Shown in pieces: positions 17,891 to 25,887 of a stretch of DNA of 64,000 nucleotides. Under the pieces are notes generated by a model. That model was given only the letters and a program-made list of their open reading frames with translations. It was not told the DNA's origin and did not search any database. This DNA comes from an uncultured Clostridia bacterium. Its GTDB lineage: Bacteria > Bacillota > Clostridia > Oscillospirales > Acutalibacteraceae. A program made the translations under genes and the position numbers. The stretch is taken from the NCBI GenBank assembly GCA_944412495.1, contig CALYBL010000020.1:46144-110143 (forward strand), given 5' to 3'. Numbering within the stretch: position 1 is the first letter of the stretch; each line of letters begins with the position of its first letter.

Positions 17891-18411
17891 TTTTATTATG
17901 CTTCATATTTACGTGCATTATTACAAGTATGTGCGGGCCAAACCGGTCAGGCGGCCCACTCTGCCAAGTACCGGCATTTTATCACAGCCCCGCAGCTGAT
18001 ATATCATGCCGTTCCGCTTTAAAACGATCCGGACTCGATATCGGGCCGCAGCCTTCGGCTGTTGTGCCGCCGCTCTGATACCCTCTTAAACTATCTGCGG
18101 CCGTCAAAAGCTTTTATGCTGCCTCTCTTTTAAGGCCGACAATGTTTCTTTCTATTGCGTAAGCAAACAATCAAGGCATCGAACAAACGTTGATTTGCAA
18201 AATTTCGTGATATCTAAAAAAGCCGGCCGTAGGGTCAATGCTCTAAAACTGCCGAATTCTGTTATCACGCTTTTACACGCCGTTTGCAAACAGGCAAGCC
18301 ATCTCACCGGCAGCGCCCGATAATTTTTATATAAGTGCCTTTAAAAAAGCCTCAGCTCTGTCTATCCTTAACAGACCGAAGGCTTTGTCTGTACAAACCG
18401 GACAGCAAAAA
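17891..18411. other. intergenic, nothing recognised
   Basis: About 520 bases between the unit 2 operator and the unit 1 terminator. I see no supported gene. Confidence 0.45.
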
Positions 18412-18443
18412 CGGCTTTTCTCGGAATGAAGCCGGAAAAGCCG
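18412..18443 (-). terminator. intrinsic terminator of reductase unit 1
   Basis: Minus-strand stem CGGCTTTTCC ... GAAAAGCCG followed by TTTTT, about 20 bases after the FMN-reductase stop. Confidence 0.75.
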
Positions 18444-18463
18444 CATAGTATGTATTTACCCTG

Positions 18464-18997
18464 CTAAACAGAGCGTCCGGCGTCAAACGCCTCTTTCATG
18501 GCCTCGGTCGCCTCAACCTCACCCTTTTGATAAACGCTCGAGCCATAAATCATTCCACGGACCTTAGCGCCAGGCAGGCAGTCGGTAAATCCGCGCAGGC
18601 TGTCCATTGTTCTCTCCATGGCTCTTTTGCCGACTGCGGCGGTGGCGATAAAGAAAAATTCCTTATTCTTTATCTGGGTATACCTCGGCAGCGTGCGGTC
18701 TATCATGACCTTCATCTGCCCGTCCATGGAATAGAAATAGACGGGCGTTGCCAAAACGATAACGTCTGCCTCAATCATTCTTTCCAAAAGGCCCGCCATA
18801 TCATCCTTCCGCACACAGCTGCCCGTTTTTCTGCATCCGTAGCAGGCGCGGCAGGGTCCTATCTTCAGCTCCTGAACATAAAGCTTTCGGGCCGTGTTCC
18901 CTGACTCCTCTGCTCCGCGGATAAATTCATCGCACAGTATGTCGGAATTGCCGCCCTTGCGCGGGCTTCCGGCAAGAACCAAAATCTTTTTATTCAT
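18464..18997 (-). CDS. flavodoxin-fold NAD(P)H-dependent FMN reductase
   Basis: A 177-residue FMN-reductase-fold protein starting ILVLAGSPRKGGNSDIL (phosphate loop). CRACYGCRKTGSC gives four clustered Cys and is followed by the conserved KDDM. LATPVYFYSMDGQMK is the flavin-ring loop. It is related to the protein at 9921-10553. GGGGAG precedes ATG 18997, while the in-frame start at 19039 would overlap the upstream gene. It is the last gene of unit 1, 11 bases after the fusion lipoprotein gene, and is cytosolic. It is likely an NAD(P)H:flavin or quinone-type reductase. A bound iron-sulfur cluster is possible but not shown. Confidence 0.88.
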   Translation of the reverse strand: MNKKILVLAGSPRKGGNSDILCDEFIRGAEESGNTARKLYVQELKIGPCRACYGCRKTGSCVRKDDMAGLLERMIEADVIVLATPVYFYSMDGQMKVMIDRTLPRYTQIKNKEFFFIATAAVGKRAMERTMDSLRGFTDCLPGAKVRGMIYGSSVYQKGEVEATEAMKEAFDAGRSV

Positions 18998-19008
18998 TTT
19001 TCTCTCCC

Positions 19009-20358
19009 CTAATCGTCTGAAAATATTCCCGACAGCCACTCGTCATAGACGGGAATCCAATCGCCGCCGGCGCCAAAGCCGTGCGGCATGCCGTCAAGCT
19101 GCAGCCGTTCTACTGCGACACCGGCCTCCTCGGCGGCGTCGGCATTGGCAAGAAATTGTCTGTAAAACGGGTCGCGGGTACCGTAGCAGTAAAAGGTCGG
19201 CGGCAGGTCTCCCGAACGCAGCAGCTCTACGTCGGTGGTGCCTACGCTCAGCCGGCCGTAAAAGGAATAAATCATCCCGCAGGTCGCCGCGTCGGCGGAT
19301 ATTTCGTCCAGCCTGTCGGGCACATAGCCCGAATCCAGCGCCGTACCGTTTACGCTGCCGTCAAAATGCAAAAGCATTTCACCGCTCAAAATTCCACCGG
19401 CGGAAAAGCCCATCACGGCAATATCGTTTTCGTCAATCCCGTATTCCTGAGCATGTGCGCCTACGAACCGCACCGCCCTTGCCAAATCAAGCGCACCCTC
19501 CTGCTGCGTGTACGGACGCAGGCGGTAATCCACCACAAAGCTCTGATACCCGAGGGCGCTGAGCGCCTCGGCCACATCTGTCCCCTCCGGCCGGTCGCTG
19601 CGGAATTGAAAGGCCCCTCCGGGGCAAATGAGCACGGCGCCCTTTATATCCGTTCCCTCCGGCACCGGAAAGCTGGTAATATACGGCCGAAAATCCGGGT
19701 CGTCGGAATAACGTCCGTCATTTTCCGTGTACTCCGTGACGGCAGGCGCGTTGCCCTCCTCCCACAAATAAAGTATTTGCTGTTCGTTCGGAGTTACCGC
19801 GGCCGTCGCCACCGTATTTCCGTCACCGGCTTCCGGCACAAAAACCTCGTCCGACAGTCCAAGCCCCTGCGCCCACTCGATTATTTCACTCTCACTGGTA
19901 TTTTCCGAAAACAGCAACGCGCTGTCACCAAGCAGCGCGCCCGGCTGCAGCTGTGAAATGGCTGAGAGAAGAGCGGCGGAATCGTTCCCGCTGCCAGAGG
20001 CAAATGGGAATATGGTCTTGGCGCCAAAATCATTTTCTTCAAGGAACTCCCGAACGTCCTGAGTCAGAGCGTTGTTTTCAGCGTCAAAGCCAAGGAGGAT
20101 AAATTCATAAGAGGCAAAATTTTTGTTTTCTTTTCCTATGCAAAGCAAATCACCGCCCACCGCTTCTCTCAGCACTTCGGCGGCGCGTGACACGGCGCCG
20201 CCCTCCGAATCGGCATATGCTATTAAAATATTCGATTGCTCCTCCTGTACAGCACCGGAGGAAGCAGACGTCTGAAAAGAAGACTCCCCGGCTCCGGCAC
20301 ACGCTGTCAGCCCGGCTATAAGAGCCGCCGTAATTATAAATGCAAAAAATCTTTTCAC
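19009..20358 (-). CDS. lipoprotein fusing a flavodoxin-like domain to an alpha/beta-hydrolase
   Basis: A 449-residue predicted lipoprotein (lipobox LTAC, Cys20). Residues about 40-175 resemble a shortened flavodoxin domain. It opens NILIAYADSEGG like its neighbours and keeps the GGDLL and KTIFPFASGSGND strands, but lacks the phosphate loop and the aromatic YPNWW flavin loop. Residues about 190-449 are a carboxylesterase-like hydrolase with an oxyanion segment CPGGAF, nucleophile elbow GFSAGG, acid loop GTRDPFY and catalytic His in MPHGFG. The start is a GTG after GGAGGG. Loss of flavin-binding loops suggests that the first domain is now structural. The fusion itself links the exported flavodoxins to an exported esterase. 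Confidence 0.82.
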   Translation of the reverse strand: MKRFFAFIITAALIAGLTACAGAGESSFQTSASSGAVQEEQSNILIAYADSEGGAVSRAAEVLREAVGGDLLCIGKENKNFASYEFILLGFDAENNALTQDVREFLEENDFGAKTIFPFASGSGNDSAALLSAISQLQPGALLGDSALLFSENTSESEIIEWAQGLGLSDEVFVPEAGDGNTVATAAVTPNEQQILYLWEEGNAPAVTEYTENDGRYSDDPDFRPYITSFPVPEGTDIKGAVLICPGGAFQFRSDRPEGTDVAEALSALGYQSFVVDYRLRPYTQQEGALDLARAVRFVGAHAQEYGIDENDIAVMGFSAGGILSGEMLLHFDGSVNGTALDSGYVPDRLDEISADAATCGMIYSFYGRLSVGTTDVELLRSGDLPPTFYCYGTRDPFYRQFLANADAAEEAGVAVERLQLDGMPHGFGAGGDWIPVYDEWLSGIFSDD

Positions 20359-20379
20359 AGGAGCTTCTCCCTCCTATTT

Positions 20380-21111
20380 TTACAGGCCCAGGCTCTCTGC
20401 CCAGGCTGCTATCTCGTCTCCGCTGTCGGCTACGCTGCCCCGTGAGATTGCCAGCCCGTTCTCGCTTACCGTGGCTCCCGGCTGAAGCTCGGATATTGTC
20501 CTCTCAGTCCTGGAAAAGCCGCTGCCGCCGTGAGGACAAAAGGGAATGATGGTCTTGCCGGAAAAATCATATTCCTCCAAAAACGTGTACAGCGCCTGAG
20601 GCATATCGCCCCACCAATTCGGATATCCGAGTATAATTGTGTCATACCGGCCGGGGTCTTCTATATGTGCTGCGAGCTCCGGACGGGCTCCATCATCCTG
20701 CTCCTCCGCCGCCTGGTCGACAAGCGTATCATGGTCAAGCGGGTACTGCTGCACCGTTTCAATACGGAACAGATCTCCTCCGACCGTTTGCTGGATTACG
20801 GAGGCCATGTATTCCACATTTCCCATGACCTCGCCGTCGTTCACGACAATGCTTGCACCTGCGACAGCGTCCACGCCTGTTGTATCAACATTTTCCGGCA
20901 TCGTAAAATACGCTATAAGAATGTTTGAACCGTCACCGGACGTACCGGCTGTGTCTGACGAGGCTGCTTCAGAGCTGTTTGCCTCAGATATATCGTCCGC
21001 GCCGGCAGCAGATGAAGGCGTTATTGACGACGATTCACTGACTTCACCTCCGCAGCCGGCAAGGACGAGCATAATTGTCAAGATCAAGAAAATCGGCATT
21101 ATCCGTTTCAT
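20380..21111 (-). CDS. flavodoxin-fold lipoprotein (Flavodoxin_4-like)
   Basis: A 243-residue lipoprotein with lipobox LAGC (Cys20) and a 40-residue Ser/Ala-rich linker. The flavodoxin-like domain starts NILIAYFTMPEN, with the atypical loop TTGVDAVAGAS in place of the classic phosphate loop. It has GGDLFRIETVQQYP, the aromatic flavin loop GYPNWWGDMPQ and KTIIPFCPHGGSGFS. It is about as long as, and clearly paralogous to, the protein at 12239-12910. AAAGGAG lies nine bases upstream. It is the fifth gene of unit 1, between a canonical flavodoxin lipoprotein and the fusion protein. Confidence 0.88.
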   Translation of the reverse strand: MKRIMPIFLILTIMLVLAGCGGEVSESSSITPSSAAGADDISEANSSEAASSDTAGTSGDGSNILIAYFTMPENVDTTGVDAVAGASIVVNDGEVMGNVEYMASVIQQTVGGDLFRIETVQQYPLDHDTLVDQAAEEQDDGARPELAAHIEDPGRYDTIILGYPNWWGDMPQALYTFLEEYDFSGKTIIPFCPHGGSGFSRTERTISELQPGATVSENGLAISRGSVADSGDEIAAWAESLGL

Positions 21112-21138
21112 CGGGTATGTCTCCTTTCCGTCATCTTT

Positions 21139-21777
21139 TTAAAAGCCCAATTCGTCAAGCCATGTCTGCACATCGTCTTCGCTGACTCTTGACGAAAACC
21201 TATGACCCTCCTGCCAGTCGCCGGTCCCGGCCAGCTCTGCCAGCAGCTCGCCGCTGTCACCCAAACCAGAACTTGCTGATGTACAGAAGGGAATGACGGT
21301 CTTTCCTGTGAAATCATTGGCCTCAACAAAAGTATCAACCGGCCACGCGGCAATTCCCCACCAAATGGGGTACCCGATAAATACGGTATCGTATTCGTCC
21401 CAGTTATCCACGGTCGACGCCGTAAGCTCGACATTCCGCAGCTCTTCGTTTTCATGCTCCTGTGAAACGCGGCTGTCGTCATTGCTGTAGTTTAAGTCCT
21501 CATCGGTGTAGGGGTCTGCCGGCTCCAACTCAAACAGGTCGCCGCCGGTGAGTTCGGCAATGTAGTTTGCCGCTTCCTCCGTGTTGCCGGTGGCCGAGAA
21601 ATAGACCACAAGCGTACTGCCGTCTCCGGCCGCCGCAGCCGGCTCGCTGTCCTGCTGCGAGGAGGACGAAGAGCTCCCTGTGCCGGACGTCTGCGGAGCT
21701 TCAGTGCTTTCACTTCCGCACGCCGTGAAGCTTATCATCACCATAAGCCCCATTAATAATGCCGTTAACTTTTTCAT
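21139..21777 (-). CDS. flavodoxin lipoprotein with canonical FMN loop
   Basis: A 212-residue lipoprotein with lipobox FTAC (Cys20) and a Ser/Gln-rich linker. The flavodoxin domain carries a canonical phosphate-binding loop SATGNTEEAA, GGDLFELEPADPYT, the flavin-ring aromatic loop GYPIWWGIAAWPV and KTVIPFCTSASSG. Of the exported flavodoxins here it is the best candidate for true FMN binding. ATG 21777 follows AAAGGAG by eight bases, 14 bases after the alcohol dehydrogenase stop, so translation is probably coupled. Its location outside the membrane implies electron transfer in the cell-wall space. The redox partner is not identified, but the DUF4405 protein is the obvious candidate. Confidence 0.9.
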   Translation of the reverse strand: MKKLTALLMGLMVMISFTACGSESTEAPQTSGTGSSSSSSQQDSEPAAAAGDGSTLVVYFSATGNTEEAANYIAELTGGDLFELEPADPYTDEDLNYSNDDSRVSQEHENEELRNVELTASTVDNWDEYDTVFIGYPIWWGIAAWPVDTFVEANDFTGKTVIPFCTSASSGLGDSGELLAELAGTGDWQEGHRFSSRVSEDDVQTWLDELGF

Positions 21778-21791
21778 GTTGACTGCTCCTT

Positions 21792-22961
21792 TCATTCATA
21801 GCATTCGTTAAAAATTTCCAGTATCTCTTCATGGGTCATTCTTTTATAGCTGCCCGCAGAAATTCCGCAGGAATATGCAATTTCCTTAAGCTGTCCTTTG
21901 CCGGCAACGCCCAGCTCCTTTAGTGTCGTGGGCAGGCCAAGCTCCTTTATAAAATCCGCAAGGGCGTCAATGCCGGCAAGCGCTGTCTCATCGTCCGTTT
22001 TCCCGTCTTTGGCTATACCCCATACATTTTGCGCAAATTTGACGAACTTGGGCAGGCCGGCTTTATATATATGCCTGTAATAAACCGGGTGCAGCACCGC
22101 CAGTCCGCAGCCGTGGTTGCAGTCGGTGTAGGCGCCGAGCTGATGCTCCATGTTGTGACACTCAAAGTCGCACTTTTTGCCCATCTTTATCACACGGTTT
22201 TCCGCCATGGTGGAATCCCACATCAGATTGCTGCGCGCGGTATAATTTTCAGGGTCCTTTATGGCGGCGCGCAGATTGCGTATAACGCTGCGCATCAGCG
22301 CCTCCATTATGTCGTCGGAGACATTGTCATCATTTGGCTCGCTGAAATAGGTCTCCATAATATGGCTGAGAATATCAAAGCTGCCGGACACCATCTGACG
22401 CACCGGCACGCTGTAGGTATAGGTCGGGTCCATCAGCGCGAATTTTGGGTTCAGTGCGGGATAATCCCTGCCTGTTTTTATCTTCTTCTCCTCATTTGTG
22501 ATAACGGCGCCGCCGTTGCATTCGCTTCCCGTGCCTGCCACCGTCACTATTACGCCGAGGGGAAGAGGATTTACATCAATCACGCCCTGACGCGCCCAGA
22601 AATCGTCCCAGATGTCGCCGTCGTAGCGAGCCGCGAGGGATACCGCCTTGCAGCAGTCCATCACCGAGCCGCCGCCGACTGCAAGTATCATGTCGGCGCC
22701 GTTTTCCATGGCAAGCCTTGCTCCCTGCAGGACCTTGGCGTATGTAGGGTTTGCCATGATGCCAGGAAATTCCACGATATTCTTCCCCGCACCGCGCAGG
22801 ATGCCGGTGACCTCATCGTAAATTCCGTTGCTCTTTATTGAGCCGCCGCCATAGGCCAGCATCACCGTGCCTGCCTGCTTGGTCAGGCAGCCTAAGTATT
22901 CCTTGACGCACCCCTGTCCGAAGTATACCTTCGTAGCGTTCTGAAAAATAAAGTTGTTCAT
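21792..22961 (-). CDS. iron-containing alcohol dehydrogenase (YqhD/BDH-like)
   Basis: A 389-residue group III iron-type alcohol dehydrogenase, closest in pattern to NADPH-dependent butanol dehydrogenase/YqhD. The cofactor motif is AVGGGSVMDCCKAV. Metal ligands are Asp and His in FDILSHIME and the two His of HNMEHQLGAYTDCNHG. It is complete at the family's usual length. YqhD-type enzymes reduce a wide range of aldehydes. In E. coli yqhD is co-regulated with an AKR (dkgA), and the same pairing of activities is found in this region. It is the third gene of unit 1, between an SDR and a flavodoxin. Confidence 0.94.
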   Translation of the reverse strand: MNNFIFQNATKVYFGQGCVKEYLGCLTKQAGTVMLAYGGGSIKSNGIYDEVTGILRGAGKNIVEFPGIMANPTYAKVLQGARLAMENGADMILAVGGGSVMDCCKAVSLAARYDGDIWDDFWARQGVIDVNPLPLGVIVTVAGTGSECNGGAVITNEEKKIKTGRDYPALNPKFALMDPTYTYSVPVRQMVSGSFDILSHIMETYFSEPNDDNVSDDIMEALMRSVIRNLRAAIKDPENYTARSNLMWDSTMAENRVIKMGKKCDFECHNMEHQLGAYTDCNHGCGLAVLHPVYYRHIYKAGLPKFVKFAQNVWGIAKDGKTDDETALAGIDALADFIKELGLPTTLKELGVAGKGQLKEIAYSCGISAGSYKRMTHEEILEIFNECYE

Positions 22962-22999
22962 TTATGACATCTCCCTGTAAAAATATCCATTTTATATTC

Positions 23000-23824
23000 C
23001 TATGGGCGCAGCGGGCCGTAGAAGTAAGAGGCGGTCGCGCCGCCGTCAATGAGAAAGTCTGCTCCGGTAATAAATGCGCCCCTCTCACTCATCAAAAGCT
23101 CCGCCACATTGGCCACCTCGTCTGCCGTGCCGGGCCGGCCCGCCGGGCACTTGGCAAACATGTTCTTATAAAAATCCCCGCGCGGGCCGTTGAATTCGTC
23201 TATTGCAAGCGGAGTGACGATAATGCCCGGAGAAATGGAGTTGATGCGCGCACCTCTTTCTCCCCACTTTACCGATTCGGCCATGACTCGCTTCTCATTG
23301 CACCGCTTCGCCATCTGATATGCGTGGAGAGTATCGCGAATGTTCTCCGGCTGTAAAATATCCAGCTTCAGCAGCTCTTCCGTAGGGGTACAGGCCAGCT
23401 GTTCGTCCTGCTCCGGTGTAAGCGCCGGCATCCTGTGGCCGGACTGGCTCGAAATTGTAACCCCCACGCCGCCGGGAGCAATAACACTGCCGACCTCCTC
23501 CAGCAAAACGGCCGTGCCGTACAGGTCAACCTTCAAAATGGTCTCAATAGGCGCCTGGCTCGGAGAAACACCGGCGGCATTGACCAGCATGGTGATTTCG
23601 CCGTATTTCTGCGCCTCGGCAATGATTGCTTTTATCGACTCCCTTGAGGAAAGGTCCATCTCCACGGCGGCAGTGTCAAATCCGGCCTCGTTCATAATCC
23701 TCGAAATTGCCTGCGCGTTTTCCGGCTTCTTGTCGCCTATCACAATCTTCATTCCCGTTCCCATACGGCGGGCTATGGCCATTCCTATCTGGCCTGCTCC
23801 CGTTAAAAGCATAACGTTTTTCAT
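23000..23824 (-). CDS. short-chain dehydrogenase/reductase
   Basis: A 274-residue SDR with a slightly unusual cofactor loop, TGAGQIGMAIA instead of TGxxxGIG. VNAAGVSPS replaces NNAG, SSQSGHRMP holds the catalytic Ser, and YQMAKRC is the YxxxK motif. An insertion of about 35 residues between Ser and Tyr (near 135-170) is typical of the clostridial SDR group with the same start. The C-terminus has ISPGIIVTPLA and FLIDGGATASY. ATG 23824 has GGGAG eight bases upstream. It is the second gene of unit 1, just upstream of the iron alcohol dehydrogenase. Confidence 0.92.
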   Translation of the reverse strand: MKNVMLLTGAGQIGMAIARRMGTGMKIVIGDKKPENAQAISRIMNEAGFDTAAVEMDLSSRESIKAIIAEAQKYGEITMLVNAAGVSPSQAPIETILKVDLYGTAVLLEEVGSVIAPGGVGVTISSQSGHRMPALTPEQDEQLACTPTEELLKLDILQPENIRDTLHAYQMAKRCNEKRVMAESVKWGERGARINSISPGIIVTPLAIDEFNGPRGDFYKNMFAKCPAGRPGTADEVANVAELLMSERGAFITGADFLIDGGATASYFYGPLRP

Positions 23825-23887
23825 AGTCCACACTCCCTTGACACTTTTGATAATTTTATTATTGTAAAAGCACTGCCGCCTCATTCT

Positions 23888-24880
23888 TTATAAGTCAATC
23901 TGCCTGCTCCCCCAAAAATCGACCGCATCGTCGAGCCAGCTCTCGGCGGCGGTGCCGGTGCCAAGCCCGAAGCCGTGGGAAAGGCCGGGATAATGATGAA
24001 ATTCTGTGGGAATGCCCAAGCTGCTCAGCGCCTCAATCCGGCGCTGCATTGTACGCCAGTTGGCTATTGTGTCGTTTTCTCCTACACAGGCGAAGGTCGG
24101 CGGGTCGTTTTCGGTATAATCCGAGTGCCCCGTATACTGCATAATGACCGCTCCCGGCCTTGGCAGGTCGTCTCCGCCGAAGGCTGCCGGTCCGTAGGAG
24201 CCAAGCCATGCCGCCATCCTCGCCCCGGCGGAGCCTCCCCACAGCGAATAGCAGCCGGTGTCCACCTGAAGCTCATCTGCATTCTCGAATATAAAGCTTA
24301 TCGCTCTCGCTAAATCCTCGCAGGCTGTCTGTGCGCCCGGCCGGTAGATAAGAGCAAAGGCGTTGTACCCGCGCTTTGACAGCTCTAAAGCATGAGGAAA
24401 GCTGTCCTGCATGGCGCCCACGTATGCAAAGCCGCCGCCGGCATTGCACACGGCAAACCTTTCGCCGGGATTTCCACGGAAGAAGAAAAGTCCGGTGTCC
24501 TCCTTTTTAGGGTCGGCTGCCTTTTCTTCATCGGTGTAGATGTCGTAAAACACGGTATCGCCCGCATCCGCGTGTTCTTTAAGATAATTGACGATCTCCA
24601 CCGTTTTGTCGGGGTCGATGTTGTTATACCAGGTAAGGCGAAGCTCACCAAGCGTACTGCCGCTGTAATAGCCGCTGTCCACCGGGAAAATAAGCCTGCC
24701 GTATCCGTGAAAGGCCGGGTCGTTTATAACCTCCGATATCTCGCTTTCCGCCGTATAAGGCCCGCTTGCACTTATCTCTGACTGCACAATATCGCCTCCT
24801 GCTCCCTGCCCTTCCCCGCCGCAGCCGGCAAGGCAAAGCGTCATACAGAGCGCTGCAGCAAGAAACGCTTCCTTTTTCAT
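23888..24880 (-). CDS. alpha/beta-hydrolase (esterase) lipoprotein
   Basis: A 330-residue predicted lipoprotein with lipobox LAGC (Cys20). The hydrolase domain has the oxyanion-type segment CNAGGGFAYVG, nucleophile elbow WGGSAGARMA, the acid region CVGENDTIANW and catalytic His in LSHGFGLGTG. It resembles BD-FAE/carboxylesterase-type enzymes. An N-terminal 100-residue segment with several aromatic residues precedes the hydrolase core. It is the first gene of unit 1, starting about 34 bases after the conserved -10 (24915-24920). It is related in its C-terminal half to the esterase part of the fusion protein at 19009-20358. The exported location again suggests an extracellular substrate. Confidence 0.87.
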   Translation of the reverse strand: MKKEAFLAAALCMTLCLAGCGGEGQGAGGDIVQSEISASGPYTAESEISEVINDPAFHGYGRLIFPVDSGYYSGSTLGELRLTWYNNIDPDKTVEIVNYLKEHADAGDTVFYDIYTDEEKAADPKKEDTGLFFFRGNPGERFAVCNAGGGFAYVGAMQDSFPHALELSKRGYNAFALIYRPGAQTACEDLARAISFIFENADELQVDTGCYSLWGGSAGARMAAWLGSYGPAAFGGDDLPRPGAVIMQYTGHSDYTENDPPTFACVGENDTIANWRTMQRRIEALSSLGIPTEFHHYPGLSHGFGLGTGTAAESWLDDAVDFWGSRQIDL

Positions 24881-24914
24881 TTGCTCTCACCCGCCTTTAC
24901 ATCTTTCTGATTTT

Positions 24915-24981
24915 ATTATAAAAAAATCGAGACCTCATAAGAAGTCTCGATTCGTTATGCAGTATATACTTACAGGTTAAC
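24915..24981 (-). promoter_or_regulatory. putative LysR-type operator and promoter, unit 1
   Basis: Minus-strand reading: TTAACC at the same position as the other two operators but with a weak right half-site, then CTG, ACTTCT (24940-24945), 19 bases, and -10 TATAAT (24915-24920). A 23-bp block (24940-24962) is identical to 13889-13911. The promoter overlaps the lysR terminator hairpin. Confidence 0.7.
24920..24952 (-). terminator. probable intrinsic terminator of the lysR gene
   Basis: On the minus strand the stem AATCGAGAC / GTCTCGATT encloses a 10-base loop and is followed directly by seven T residues, about 45 bases after the lysR stop. It coincides with the unit 1 promoter. Confidence 0.7.
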
Positions 24982-24993
24982 AGTATTATAGCG

Positions 24994-25887
24994 CTATGCC
25001 TTCGCGGCCTTTTCCACCGCACTCAGGAACTGCTTTACCCCAGGAGAGGGGTTGGGTGAGTGCAGCAGGCCGAACGGGATAGTGTAGCCCCAGTCCACCG
25101 GCAGAATTTTCAGCAGCGGATGAACATAACGCCAGTTTTCCACCGCCATAAGCACGCAGTTGTTATTCTCGCACTGATTAAAGGCCGCAACATCGTAAAA
25201 ATCAAAATCCACAATGCTGATCTGCGGATGGTTTTTCCATATGTCGTCCCGCAGCATGTCCACATAATGGCTCCAGTCCCTGCGCATGAGCATAAGCTTT
25301 TCGCCGTATAAATCCTGTACGGTCAGCTTGTCCTTCGCAGCAAGCCGGTGATGTATGGAAACCGCGCAGCAGATAGGCTCGCGTGAAAGCTCCAGTCCGG
25401 CGCAGCGGCGCAGGTGCAGCATGGTTTGGTCGAAAATTCCGGCCACCACGTCGATGTTCTGGCCTAAGTTGCCCAAAATTTCCCGCGCATTTTCCTGCGT
25501 GTTTTCAAACGGAATAAGCTGGAATTTCACATTCGGGCAGTGCTCCTGTACCTTTGGCCATAAATCCACCAGCACCTGTGCCGGCGTCATGGGCGAGGTG
25601 CCTATCCTTATTACGCTGTCGGACTCCTGCATGGCGTTTTTTGCGCGAGTCACGGAGTCCTTGCAGTATTGGATTATGTATTTCGCGTCCTGATACAGCG
25701 ACTGCCCGGCCTTTGTCAGCCGAAGCCCACGGTGAGTCCGGGTGAAAAGCTGAAGATTCAGGCTCTCCTCCAGCAGGTTTATCTGCTTAATGACCGCGGG
25801 CGGCGATATATAGAGCCTTTCGGCCGCTTTATTAAAGCTTCCGGACTCCACAACGCACAGGAAGGTTTCAAGCTGTGGATTATACAT
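24994..25887 (-). CDS. LysR-family transcriptional regulator
   Basis: A 297-residue LysR-type regulator. The N-terminal winged helix-turn-helix has LETFLCVVESGSFNKAAERL and ISPPAVIKQINLLEE, then TRTHRGLRLTKAG. The substrate-binding domain follows (about 90-297). I chose ATG 25887 because the family N-terminus begins there. The frame is open to 26013, but the added residues are not LysR-like. It lies directly upstream of unit 1 on the same strand, and three matching operator-like sites head the three reductase units, so it is the likely activator. The LysR-bound inducer may be an aldehyde, quinone or other electrophile, but nothing in the sequence shows which. Confidence 0.93.
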   Translation of the reverse strand: MYNPQLETFLCVVESGSFNKAAERLYISPPAVIKQINLLEESLNLQLFTRTHRGLRLTKAGQSLYQDAKYIIQYCKDSVTRAKNAMQESDSVIRIGTSPMTPAQVLVDLWPKVQEHCPNVKFQLIPFENTQENAREILGNLGQNIDVVAGIFDQTMLHLRRCAGLELSREPICCAVSIHHRLAAKDKLTVQDLYGEKLMLMRRDWSHYVDMLRDDIWKNHPQISIVDFDFYDVAAFNQCENNNCVLMAVENWRYVHPLLKILPVDWGYTIPFGLLHSPNPSPGVKQFLSAVEKAAKA

